From positions 4,849,001 through 4,913,000 of the forward strand of contig NZ_CP039690.1 of the NCBI RefSeq assembly GCF_005144885.1: a DNA stretch of 64,000 bases, given 5' to 3'. Shown piece by piece: positions 1 to 8,408 of this stretch (the stretch's first letter is position 1; the number at the start of each line of letters is the position of its first letter). This DNA is from Phreatobacter stygius (lineage in GTDB: Bacteria > Pseudomonadota > Alphaproteobacteria > Rhizobiales > Phreatobacteraceae). A program made the position numbers and the translations under genes. The notes below the pieces were generated by a model. That model ran no database searches. It had not been told where the DNA came from and worked only from the letters and a program-made list of their open reading frames with translations.

Positions 1-740
1 TCGCGCTCGACGGCGTGCAAGGGGTCCTGTCGGTCAGCCCGGCGGACGGCAACGCGCTCGCCGCGACCATTCGTTTTCCCAGGCTGTCGGCCTTGCCGGC
101 GATCATTGCCAGGCTCAGGCGCGTTTTCGATCTGGCCGCCGATCCGCGGGCCATCACCGCCCACCTCGCCGAAGATCCGGCGCTGGCGCCGCTGGTCTCG
201 GCCCGGCCGGGGCTGCGCGTGCCGGGCGCCTGGGACGGTTTCGAGCTGGCGATGCGGGCGGTCCTCGGGCAGCAGATCACGGTCGCCGCCGCCATCCGGC
301 TCGCCGGCCGGCTGGTTCAGGCCCATGGCATGCCGCTCGCCGAACCGACGGGCCATTTGACCCATGTCTTCCCGACGCCCGACGTTCTCGCGGTTGCCGA
401 CCTGAGGACCCTCGGCATGCCCGCGAGCCGTGCCGCGACGCTCTCCGCGGTCGCCGCCGCGGTGGTTGCCGACCCCGACCTGTTCGGCGCAACCCGCGAG
501 CTCGACGAGGCCGTTGACCGGCTGCGTGCCATCAAGGGTGTCGGTCAATGGACGGCGCACTACATCGCGCTTCGCCAGTTGCGCGAGCCGGACGCCTTTC
601 CGGCCGCCGATATCGGCCTCATGCGCGCCATGGCCGATCAGGACGGCCGGCGGCCGGCGGCAAACGAACTGATGGCGCGGGCCGAGCGGTGGCGGCCATG
701 GCGCGCCTATGCCGCCCAGCATCTCTGGGCATCCGAATAG
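1..740 (+). CDS. AlkA-type DNA-3-methyladenine glycosylase, 5' partial
   Basis: Removes alkylated bases in base excision repair. The reading frame is open to the left edge, so the true start lies outside the window; a GTG at 15 is only an internal possibility. The HhH-GPD core is clear: an ERAVLGQQIT-like segment (here FELAMRAVLGQQITV), the helix-hairpin-helix around LRAIKGVGQWTAHYIAL, and the catalytic aspartate in FPAADIGL. The visible 241 residues match the AlkA catalytic half. The missing N-terminus may be an Ada-like methyltransferase (Ada-AlkA fusions are known), but that cannot be seen here. It converges on the ROK gene 13 bp away. Confidence 0.85.
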   Translation, partial: ALDGVQGVLSVSPADGNALAATIRFPRLSALPAIIARLRRVFDLAADPRAITAHLAEDPALAPLVSARPGLRVPGAWDGFELAMRAVLGQQITVAAAIRLAGRLVQAHGMPLAEPTGHLTHVFPTPDVLAVADLRTLGMPASRAATLSAVAAAVVADPDLFGATRELDEAVDRLRAIKGVGQWTAHYIALRQLREPDAFPAADIGLMRAMADQDGRRPAANELMARAERWRPWRAYAAQHLWASE

Positions 741-753
741 GCGCTGCCGCTGC

Positions 754-1971
754 TCAGGCCGGCGGCGGCCGACCGGCAAGGCCGGTCTCGTTGGTCGGCT
801 TGGACATCAGCGACAAGGCCGGCGCAAGCCCGGCGAACAGCGGCAGCGCCGCGCCCCCCAGTGCCGGCGTCTCCAGATCGACCTCGGCTTGCAGGATCGG
901 GATCCGGCGCGGCCCGGCCGGAATGCCGTCGGCCGCGAGCCTGCGCATCAGGCCGGCAAGCAGCGGCTCCGGAATGATGCCGCCAATCACGATCGCCTGC
1001 GGATCGAGCAGGTTCGACACGATCACCGAGGCGGTGCGCAGGTGGCGGGCGGCGAGGTCCATCCAATCTCCGAGCGCCGGCGCGCTTGATGCCAGCGCCT
1101 GGACATCGACCTGGGCTTCGCCTTCGGCGAGGCCGCCAAGGGCAGCCTGGGCCGCCGACAGCGAAGCATAACGTTCGAGGCAGCCACGGTTGCCGCAGGC
1201 GCAGGCGCGGCCGCCGGGATCGACAACGACATGGCCGAGTTCGCCGGCGCGTCCGGCGCTGCCACGATAGGGGTGGCCGGACAGGATCATGCCGCCGCCG
1301 ACGCCGACGCCGACATAGATGTAGAAGAAATCGCGCAGGCGCCGGCCGACGCCATAGAGCTGTTCGCCGACCGCAGCGGCGGTCGCGTCGTTTTCCACCA
1401 GCACCGGCATGTCCAGGCTCTCGGCGAGCCGTGCGGTGATCGGAAAATCCTGCCAGGCCGGCATGGAGCTCGGGCCGAAGGCGACCGGCGCGCCGTCCTC
1501 GAACACCATGGGCATGGCGACGCCGGCGCCCCAGATGCGTTCGCGCGCCGCGCCTTCCTTGGCCGCCATGGCGCGAACCGTCCGGGCGATGACCGGCAGC
1601 ACGGCATCAGGCTTCAGGCCGTCGATCGCGATGGTCGACTGATGGCGCTGGCGGCCGGACAGATCGACCAGCACGACGACCAGCCGGCGATGATCGATCG
1701 ACAGGCCGAAGGTGAAGCCGCCCTCGGGATTAAGCGCCAGATCGAGCGCCGGCGCGCCCCGGCCGCCCTGGCGCCGGCCCTCTTCGCGCAGCATGCCGGC
1801 GGCCGCAAGCTCCTCGGCGATGTTCGAGATGGTCTGCACGGAAAGGCCGGTGCGGCGGGTGATGTCGGCGCGTGACAAAGGCCCGTGCAGCCGGATGGTC
1901 TCCAAGACCACGCGACGGTTGAAGGCGCGCGCATGGCCGAGATTGGTGCCGCCGCCCGTGGATGTCGCCAT
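754..1971 (-). CDS. ROK-family transcriptional regulator (NagC/XylR type)
   Basis: A 405-residue repressor of the ROK family. The N-terminal winged helix (about residues 15-75, with LSRADITRRTGLSVQTISNI) precedes a sugar-kinase-like fold. The family zinc motif is present (CACGNRGCLERYAS, preceded by GELGHVVV), so the effector and zinc sites look intact. It is transcribed away from the carbohydrate operon starting at 2068 with a 96-bp gap that contains a 13-bp palindrome. By analogy with NagC/XylR it probably represses that operon and is released by its sugar or sugar phosphate. The effector is not known. Confidence 0.9.
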   Translation of the reverse strand: MATSTGGGTNLGHARAFNRRVVLETIRLHGPLSRADITRRTGLSVQTISNIAEELAAAGMLREEGRRQGGRGAPALDLALNPEGGFTFGLSIDHRRLVVVLVDLSGRQRHQSTIAIDGLKPDAVLPVIARTVRAMAAKEGAARERIWGAGVAMPMVFEDGAPVAFGPSSMPAWQDFPITARLAESLDMPVLVENDATAAAVGEQLYGVGRRLRDFFYIYVGVGVGGGMILSGHPYRGSAGRAGELGHVVVDPGGRACACGNRGCLERYASLSAAQAALGGLAEGEAQVDVQALASSAPALGDWMDLAARHLRTASVIVSNLLDPQAIVIGGIIPEPLLAGLMRRLAADGIPAGPRRIPILQAEVDLETPALGGAALPLFAGLAPALSLMSKPTNETGLAGRPPPA

Positions 1972-2012
1972 CGCGTCTGAACCCTGTTGCCACGCCGCCG
2001 GCTCGATGATTA

Positions 2013-2025
2013 AATCAATTTGATT
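2013..2025. promoter_or_regulatory. Palindrome in the ROK/operon divergent promoter
   Basis: AATCAATTTGATT is a perfect inverted repeat (6-bp arms around one T) in the AT-rich stretch of the 96-bp gap between the ROK gene and the first oxidoreductase. ROK repressors bind AT-rich palindromes of this general kind, so it is a candidate operator. The site is only 42 bp from the regulator start, which would also allow autoregulation. This is an inference from position and symmetry. Confidence 0.4.
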
Positions 2026-2067
2026 GAATAATCATTCGGCGGCTTTCGAGAAAGAGCTTCTGGCAAA

Positions 2068-3318
2068 ATGAGCGCGCTCGAGAAAGAGGACCCGCTGCGG
2101 TTGGGCATGATCGGCGCCGGTTTCATGGCGCAATTCCACCTGCGTGCGCTCATTGGCGTGCGCAATGTGGTGCTGGCCGGGGTGGTGTCGACGACCGCGG
2201 CGCGGCGCGAGGCCTTAGCGGCCGAAGCCAATGCCGCCGGGCTCGGACCCTGCAGGGCCTATCCGGATCTTCAGGCCATGCTCGAATCGGGCGCTGTCGA
2301 TGCGGTGTGGATCGTCAGTCCGAACCACACGCGGCTCGCGGTGATGCGAACGATCCATGCCGCGCGCAAGGCTGGCCGAACCCAGGTCTTCGCGGTCGCT
2401 TGCGAGAAGCCCCTGGCGCGCACGCTCGGCGAAGCCCGTGAGATGCTGGCCCTGGCTGAAGATGCCGGGCTGTTGCATGGCTATCTCGAGAACCAGCTGT
2501 TCTCGACGGCGGTCCAGCGCGGCCATGACATCATCTGGCGCCGTGCCGTGCCCAATGCCGGCAGGCCCTATCTCGCCCGCGCAACGGAGGAGCATTCCGG
2601 CCCGCACGAACCCTGGTTCTGGGACGGCGAGCGCCAGGGCGGCGGCGTGCTCTCCGACATGATGTGCCATTCGGTCGAGGTTGCCCGCTATCTGCTGACC
2701 GCGCCAGGTGAGCGGCGCGATGTGCTGAAGCTCACCAGCGCCAATGCGACGGTCTCGACCTTGAAGTGGCGTCGGCCGGCCTATGCCGAAAAGCTTCGCC
2801 GGCGCACCGGCGGCGAGATCGACTATGCCAATCGGCCGGCCGAAGATTTCGCCCGCGGCCTGCTGACCCTGCAGGACCCGGACGGCAATGAAGCGGTGAT
2901 CGAGGCGACAACGTCCTGGGCCTATGTCGGCCCCGGCCTGCGCATCACGCTGGAGCTGCTTGGGCCGGAATATTCCATGGAGTTCAATTCGCTCTCCACC
3001 GGGCTCAAGATCTTCCTGTCGCGCGAGGTCACCGGCAGCGCCGGCGAGGACCTGGTCGAGAAACAGAATGCCGAGCAGGGCCTGATGCCGGTGCTCGACG
3101 ACGAGGCCGGCATCTACGGCTACACCCTGGAGAACCGCTATTTCGTCGACTGTTTCCGTGCCCGCCGCATGCCGGTGGAGAGCTTTGCCGACGGCGTCGC
3201 CGTGGTCGAGATGCTGATGGCGCTCTACCGCTCGGCCGAGCTCGGGCGGACCATCGCGCTGCCGGATCCGGATCTCGAGGATTACGTGCCGCCGGTGGCG
3301 CGGCCAAAAGAACAATAA
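2068..3318 (+). CDS. Gfo/Idh/MocA family oxidoreductase
   Basis: NAD(P)-dependent sugar or inositol dehydrogenase of 416 residues. The Rossmann motif GMIGAGFMAQFH is at the N-terminus and the catalytic lysine motif appears as CEKPL near residue 114. The C-terminal Gfo/Idh alpha/beta domain follows (HSGPHEPWFWDGERQGGGVLSDMMCHSVEVARYLL). It is the first gene of the operon 2068-9313. It is about 70 residues longer than the second oxidoreductase (4620-5660), with which it shares the PHxPWFW segment, so the two may act on successive or related sugars. The substrate is unknown. Confidence 0.88.
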   Translation: MSALEKEDPLRLGMIGAGFMAQFHLRALIGVRNVVLAGVVSTTAARREALAAEANAAGLGPCRAYPDLQAMLESGAVDAVWIVSPNHTRLAVMRTIHAARKAGRTQVFAVACEKPLARTLGEAREMLALAEDAGLLHGYLENQLFSTAVQRGHDIIWRRAVPNAGRPYLARATEEHSGPHEPWFWDGERQGGGVLSDMMCHSVEVARYLLTAPGERRDVLKLTSANATVSTLKWRRPAYAEKLRRRTGGEIDYANRPAEDFARGLLTLQDPDGNEAVIEATTSWAYVGPGLRITLELLGPEYSMEFNSLSTGLKIFLSREVTGSAGEDLVEKQNAEQGLMPVLDDEAGIYGYTLENRYFVDCFRARRMPVESFADGVAVVEMLMALYRSAELGRTIALPDPDLEDYVPPVARPKEQ

Positions 3319-3353
3319 CAGCAGCCTGAACACGACGGACGGAGGAGGACAGC

Positions 3354-4601
3354 ATGACGGGTTTGACGCGACGCACCGCGCTCGGTGGGCTGGCAACGGC
3401 AGGGCTTGCCGCCGGCGGACTGGCCGGCCGGGCCAAGGCGCAAACGGCGGTGACGCTGAAGATTGCCTATCCCGCTTGGGACAGCACCGAGCAGCAGAAG
3501 GCGGTGACCGGCATTTTCGCCGATTACGAACGGCTCAACCCGAATGTGAAGATCGAGCTGATCTCTTTGCCGTTCCCGGTCCTGCGCCAGCGCCTGGTGG
3601 TCTCCGCGCGTGCCGGCGATCCGCCCGACATCGCCTATTGCGACGGCCGCTGGGTGCCTGAAATGGCCGCGCCCGGCCTGTTGCAGGACATCACCCAGGA
3701 GGTCGGCAAGCTCGACCGCGCGGACTGGTACGAGGAGCCCTGGCGCGGCGCCACGCTGAACCAGCGGCTGTTCGCCGTGCCTGACCGCATCGATCCCTGG
3801 ATGGTCTACTACAACACCGATCTGTTCGAGAAGGCCGGCATCGCCACCTTCCCGAAAACCATGGAGGAACTGGCCGAGACGGCGAAGAAGCTGACTATCG
3901 GCGGCGTCTATGGCTGGGGGCTTCTCGGCGCCAAGGATGCCAGCCTGATCAGCCGCTACATCAATTTCCTCTATGCCTTCCACGGCGACCTGTTGACGCC
4001 GGACGGCAAGAAGTCGGCCTTCGCCCAGCCGGAATCGATTGCGGCCCTGCGCTTCTATACCGACCTGCTGGTCAAGCATAAGGCCGCCCAGCCTTCCGCC
4101 ATGGCCAATGGCCTGAACGACGTCAATCAGCTGTTCCTGACCGGCCGCGCCGCCATGATCATTGACGGTCCCTGGCGCGCCGGCTCGCTGCGCGAGCAGG
4201 CGCCGAACCTCAAATGGTCGGTGGCGCAATTGCCGCCGGCGGCCGGCAAATCGCCGCGCTACCTGACCTCGTCCTGGTACTACGCCATGTTCAAGGGCGG
4301 CCGGAACCAGGCCGAGGCCTTCCGCTTCGTCGAATTTCTGCTGAAGCCGGAAAACATGGCGAAGAGCGTGGTGACCTTGCCGGCGCGAAAATCGGCGGCG
4401 CGCGACGCCCGCTTCGCCACGCCGGCCTATGCCCCCTGGCTCGCCGCCGTGCCGGCGGCCATTCCCTTCACCGTCACCGCCAAATTCACCGAGATCGCCG
4501 ATGTCGTCGGCGATGCCGTGCAGCAGGTGCTGGCCGGCCGGGCGACCGCGGAAGCGGCGGCGGCCGACGCCAGCAAGCGCATTGACGGTCTCCTCGCCTA
4601 A
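3354..4601 (+). CDS. ABC sugar transporter, extracellular solute-binding protein family 1
   Basis: Periplasmic binding protein of 415 residues for a CUT1-type carbohydrate importer. The N-terminus has a twin-arginine-like signal (LTRRTALGG followed by a hydrophobic stretch and cleavage near AKA-Q). The mature part shows family-1 features such as the segment around VYYNTDLFEKAGIATFPKT. A very strong Shine-Dalgarno (GGAGGAGG) sits just upstream of the ATG, which suits the high expression usual for binding proteins. It works with the two permeases at 5660-7384; no ATPase is encoded nearby. Confidence 0.9.
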   Translation: MTGLTRRTALGGLATAGLAAGGLAGRAKAQTAVTLKIAYPAWDSTEQQKAVTGIFADYERLNPNVKIELISLPFPVLRQRLVVSARAGDPPDIAYCDGRWVPEMAAPGLLQDITQEVGKLDRADWYEEPWRGATLNQRLFAVPDRIDPWMVYYNTDLFEKAGIATFPKTMEELAETAKKLTIGGVYGWGLLGAKDASLISRYINFLYAFHGDLLTPDGKKSAFAQPESIAALRFYTDLLVKHKAAQPSAMANGLNDVNQLFLTGRAAMIIDGPWRAGSLREQAPNLKWSVAQLPPAAGKSPRYLTSSWYYAMFKGGRNQAEAFRFVEFLLKPENMAKSVVTLPARKSAARDARFATPAYAPWLAAVPAAIPFTVTAKFTEIADVVGDAVQQVLAGRATAEAAAADASKRIDGLLA

Positions 4602-4619
4602 CCAACAGGACATGCCCCG

Positions 4620-5660
4620 ATGAGTTCTTCACCTGTACGGGTGGCCATGCTCGGAACCGGTTTCATCGCCGAGTTCCGGGCCCAGGTTTACGCGCGTCTC
4701 GACGGCGCCAAGGTCGTGTCCGTGCTCGGTCGGGACCGGACCAAGGCCGAGGCTTTTGCCGGGCGGACGCGGATCGGCCACGTCGCCACGAGCTGGGACG
4801 AATTGATGGAGGGACCCGAATTCGACGCGGTCGACCTCTGCCTGCCGAACCACCGGCACCGCGAATATGGGCTGCTCGCCGCAGCGGCCGGCAAGCACAT
4901 CCTGTGCGAGAAGCCGCTCGGCCGCACCGAGGCCGAGGCGATCGAGATGTTTCAGGCCGTCGAGAAGGCCGGTGTCGTCCACGCCTATGGCGAGAACATG
5001 ATCTATGCGCCGGACTTCCGCGAGATCCTCGACATCGTCGACCAGGGGGTGATCGGCAAGCCGTTGTGGCTGCGCGGCAAGGAGGCCCATTTCGGCCCGC
5101 ATTCGCCCTGGTTCTGGCAGAAGGAGCTGTCGGGTGGCGGCGCGCTGATCGACATGGGCTGCCATCTGATCGCGGTGTTCAACATGCTGCTCGGCAAGGC
5201 GCCCGAGGCGGTGCTCGCCCATACGCCGACGCTGTTTCACGATACCGATTGCGAGGACCATGCGATCGCGTTGATGCGCTATCCCGGCGGAGCCATCGGC
5301 CAGTGCGAGGCCTCGTGGATCCAGCGCGGCGGCATGCAGGTGACCCTCGAGATCAATGGCGAGGACGGCATGATCGCTTATGACCGTGCCGGCATCACCC
5401 AGCCGATCAAGGTGTTCACCCGGTCGAGGACCGAACGCTATTTCAGCGAGAAGCTGGAGAACGACCGCGGCTGGCTGTTCCCGACCGTCGATGAATATTG
5501 GCGCTACGGCTATTTCGACCAGATCCACCATTTCATTGACTGTATCCGCACCGGCGCCCGCCCGAAGGTGACCTTCGCCGACGGCGTGGTGGTCAACCGG
5601 ATCATGGACGCGGCCTACAGATCGGCGGCGACCGGGACCTGGCAGCCGATCGCCGCCTGA
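4620..5660 (+). CDS. Gfo/Idh/MocA family oxidoreductase (second copy)
   Basis: A 346-residue NAD(P)-dependent dehydrogenase, the usual length for this family. It has the Rossmann motif MLGTGFIAEF, the catalytic motif CEKPLGR near residue 98 and the C-terminal segment HSPWFWQKELSGGGALIDMGCHLI. It follows the binding-protein gene by 18 bp and its last base overlaps the ATG of the next permease, so translation is probably coupled. Having two different Gfo/Idh enzymes in one uptake operon suggests oxidation and later reduction or epimerisation of the imported sugar; this is inference. Confidence 0.9.
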   Translation: MSSSPVRVAMLGTGFIAEFRAQVYARLDGAKVVSVLGRDRTKAEAFAGRTRIGHVATSWDELMEGPEFDAVDLCLPNHRHREYGLLAAAAGKHILCEKPLGRTEAEAIEMFQAVEKAGVVHAYGENMIYAPDFREILDIVDQGVIGKPLWLRGKEAHFGPHSPWFWQKELSGGGALIDMGCHLIAVFNMLLGKAPEAVLAHTPTLFHDTDCEDHAIALMRYPGGAIGQCEASWIQRGGMQVTLEINGEDGMIAYDRAGITQPIKVFTRSRTERYFSEKLENDRGWLFPTVDEYWRYGYFDQIHHFIDCIRTGARPKVTFADGVVVNRIMDAAYRSAATGTWQPIAA

Positions 5661-6550
5661 TGCGCGCGCTCGCCAACAATCCGACGCTGCGCGGCTATCT
5701 GTTCGCCGCGCCGCTGATGGTCGTCCTGGCCGCGGCTGTCGTGCTGCCGGCGCTCTACAATGCGGTGCTTGCCTTCTGGCGCTATGACGCGATGCGCGAC
5801 AATTGGCGTTTTGTCGGCGCGGCCAATTTCACCGCCCTGGTCGACGCGCCGGCCTTCTGGAACGCCTTGTCGGTGACCGGCATCTGGGTCGTCGGCAATG
5901 TCGCCCTGCAGCTTGCGCTCGGCCTTGCCGTGGCGCTGGCGCTCAACACCGTCACCAGCTTCCGGGCGCTTTACAGCGCCGTCGTCATGGTGCCCTGGGT
6001 GTCGTCCTTCGTCATCGTCGCGGTGGTCTTCCTCTGGCTCTACCATCCCGACCTCGGCGTCTTGAACGACGTGCTGACGCGGCTCGGTCTGATCGACCAG
6101 CCGGTGGCCTGGCTGGCTTCGCCCGGGCTTGCCCAGTTCTCGCTGATCCTGGCCAATACCTGGAAGTTCTTCCCGCTGGTGGCGATCACGCTGTTCACCG
6201 GTCTGCAGGCGATCCCGCGCGAGCTGAGCGAGGCGGCGACCATTGACGGCGCCGGGCGTTGGCAGACGCTGCGTTATGTCATCGTCCCGATGCTCGCTCC
6301 GTCGATTGCGACCGCGGTGCTGTTGTCGACGATCTGGGCTTTCAATGCCTTCACCCTGTCGATCATCATGACCGGCGGCGGGCCTTTGCGCGCGACCGAG
6401 GTGATCGGGCTCTACATCTACAAGGTTGCCTTCGATTCCTTCGATTTCGGCCTTGCCGCGGCGGCCTCAATGGTGCTGTTCGTGCTGATCCTGGCGGTCA
6501 CCCTGGTTTATCTGCGCGTTGCCGATCCGGCGCGCGGCCGGCGGGGCTGA
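5660..6550 (+). CDS. ABC sugar transporter permease (MalF type)
   Basis: Inner-membrane permease of 296 residues with about six transmembrane segments. The EAA loop that docks the ATPase is present as ELSEAATIDGAGRWQTLRYV. The start overlaps the stop of the oxidoreductase by one base. It pairs with the MalG-type permease 3 bp downstream to form the CUT1 channel. Confidence 0.92.
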   Translation: MRALANNPTLRGYLFAAPLMVVLAAAVVLPALYNAVLAFWRYDAMRDNWRFVGAANFTALVDAPAFWNALSVTGIWVVGNVALQLALGLAVALALNTVTSFRALYSAVVMVPWVSSFVIVAVVFLWLYHPDLGVLNDVLTRLGLIDQPVAWLASPGLAQFSLILANTWKFFPLVAITLFTGLQAIPRELSEAATIDGAGRWQTLRYVIVPMLAPSIATAVLLSTIWAFNAFTLSIIMTGGGPLRATEVIGLYIYKVAFDSFDFGLAAAASMVLFVLILAVTLVYLRVADPARGRRG

Positions 6551-6553
6551 CCG

Positions 6554-7384
6554 ATGTCCGGCCCCAGGCTCGCCCATCTCATGGCCCATCTGACGCTGGT
6601 CGCCACGACCGTCTTCGTGCTGTTTCCTTATGCCTGGATGGTGGTCACCAGCATCAAGCCGGTCGCCGATGTCGTGTCCTTCCCGATCATCTGGTGGCCG
6701 GCCCGCCCGACGCTCGACAATTACGCCGCCATCCTCGCCGATCCGCGCTTCCTGCGTTCGTTGTTCAACAGCGCCGTGGTGGCGATCGCGGTCACCGGGC
6801 TGAGCCTCGCCTTGTCGATTCCGGCCGCCTACGGCCTGACCAGGCTCGCCCGGCGCGGCAGCCGCCCCATGCTGATCGGCATCCTGGCCTCGCAGTTCTT
6901 CCCGCCCATGGTGTTTTTCGTGCCGTTCTACATCATCCTGCAGACGGTCGGTCTCCTGAACACGCTGAGCGGCCTGGTCTTCGCCTATCTCTCGGTGACC
7001 TTGCCGATCTGCACCTGGATGATCGCCACGTCGCTGCGCGACATTCCCGTGGAAATCGAGGAGGCGGCCCGTATCGACGGCTGCGGCGATATCGCCATGA
7101 TCCGGCGGATCATTCTGCCGATCGCGGCGCCCGGCGTGGTCACGGCCGGCATCTTCGCCTTCGTCCTGTCCTGGCAGGAATATATCTTCGCGCTGCTCTA
7201 CACCACGTCGGAGCGGGCGCAGACCGCCCCGGTGCTGATGTTCTATCTGCTCGGCCAGCACCAGATCGACTACGGCCGCCTGATGGCGGCCGCCGTGCTC
7301 CTGAGCATTCCCATCGCCGTGCCCTTCGCGCTGATCCAGCGGCTCTACCGCAGCGGATTGACCGATGGCGGCATCAAAGGGTGA
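6554..7384 (+). CDS. ABC sugar transporter permease (MalG type)
   Basis: Inner-membrane permease of 276 residues with six predicted membrane segments and the EAA loop EIEEAARIDGCGDIAMIRR. The C-terminal ending around residue 260 is typical of MalG-like CUT1 subunits. It follows the partner permease at 3 bp and is followed at 1 bp by the SIS gene. The ATPase subunit that must energise this pair is not encoded in the window, so a shared MsmK/UgpC-type ATPase elsewhere in the genome is expected. Confidence 0.92.
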   Translation: MSGPRLAHLMAHLTLVATTVFVLFPYAWMVVTSIKPVADVVSFPIIWWPARPTLDNYAAILADPRFLRSLFNSAVVAIAVTGLSLALSIPAAYGLTRLARRGSRPMLIGILASQFFPPMVFFVPFYIILQTVGLLNTLSGLVFAYLSVTLPICTWMIATSLRDIPVEIEEAARIDGCGDIAMIRRIILPIAAPGVVTAGIFAFVLSWQEYIFALLYTTSERAQTAPVLMFYLLGQHQIDYGRLMAAAVLLSIPIAVPFALIQRLYRSGLTDGGIKG

Positions 7385-7385
7385 C

Positions 7386-8408
7386 ATGACCATGCCGATT
7401 TCAGCCTTCATTCGCGAGCAGCCCGGTGCGGTCGACCGCTCGATCGCGGCGGCCGGCCGCTTTGCCGAAACCTGGCTGCCGCCGGCCTTCGACGGCATCG
7501 CGCTGGTCGGCAGCGGCTCCTCGTTCAACGCCCTGACGGTCGCACGCCCGCGTTTCGTCGCCTCTCGGCGCGGCGCCGTGCTGGTCCACGAACCGCAGGA
7601 TTTCGTCGCCGAGCTCGGCCATCGGGCCGGCCGCCGGCCACTCGTCTTCGTCCTCTCGCAGAGCGGCGCCAGTGCAACCACGATCGCGGCCGCCCGCGCC
7701 GCGGTCGAGGCCGGCTTGCCGACGCTCGCCATCACCGCCGCGGCGGAGGCGCCGCTCGGCGCGACCGGTGCCGAGCTCCTGGTCATGCCGGTCGGCGACG
7801 AACCGGTCGGACCCAAGACCAAAGGGTTTCTCGGCTCGGTCGCCATGCTCATGGTGCTGGCCGAAGCGCTCGGCGCGCCACCCGCGCCGCGGCTGACCGG
7901 TATCGGCCTGGCACCGCTGATCGAGCCGGCCCGCGCTGCCGCCGCCGGGCTGGCGGCCGGACTTGCCGGAGCCGACATGCTGATCGTCGCCGGCCGGCGC
8001 GCCCATTACGGCGTGGCGCTGGAAGCCACGTTGAAGATCGCCGAGATGGCCGGCCTGCCGACGACAGGGCTGCCCACCGAGGAGCTGCTGCATGGCCGGC
8101 TGCACGGCCTGACCGAACGGGGCCTGGCCATCGTCATCGCGGAGGGGGCCGAGGAGGTGGCGGAGGCCGAGACGGCCGCCGCCGCCATGGCCCGGCGCGG
8201 CTGCCGGGTGCTGGTGATGAACCCGGCCGGCTCGCCCTGGCTGCCGGGCCTGGCGCTGCCGGCGACGCCCTGGAACGCGCTTGGCCTGACCTTGCCGTTT
8301 CAATGGCTGGCGGTGGCGCTGGCCGAGGCGCGCGGGCTGAAACCCGAAGTCATGCGCCACGGCGCGCTCTCCGCCGAACTCGCCATCAAGACCGACACGC
8401 GGCCATGA
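7386..8408 (+). CDS. SIS-domain sugar isomerase/deaminase (GlmS isomerase-like)
   Basis: A 340-residue protein with two SIS domains and no glutaminase domain. Seen motifs are GSGSSFNALTVARP and the phosphosugar loop SQSGAS in SIS1, and GRRAHYGVALEATLKIAEM with EELLHGRLHGL in SIS2, which resemble GlmS, FrlB and AgaS-type enzymes. It probably acts on a phosphorylated amino sugar or glycated compound made by the ROK kinase. The ATG at 7386, directly after the permease stop, is preferred over the upstream ATG at 7365, which lies inside the permease gene. Its stop overlaps the next ATG. Confidence 0.85.
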   Translation: MTMPISAFIREQPGAVDRSIAAAGRFAETWLPPAFDGIALVGSGSSFNALTVARPRFVASRRGAVLVHEPQDFVAELGHRAGRRPLVFVLSQSGASATTIAAARAAVEAGLPTLAITAAAEAPLGATGAELLVMPVGDEPVGPKTKGFLGSVAMLMVLAEALGAPPAPRLTGIGLAPLIEPARAAAAGLAAGLAGADMLIVAGRRAHYGVALEATLKIAEMAGLPTTGLPTEELLHGRLHGLTERGLAIVIAEGAEEVAEAETAAAAMARRGCRVLVMNPAGSPWLPGLALPATPWNALGLTLPFQWLAVALAEARGLKPEVMRHGALSAELAIKTDTRP

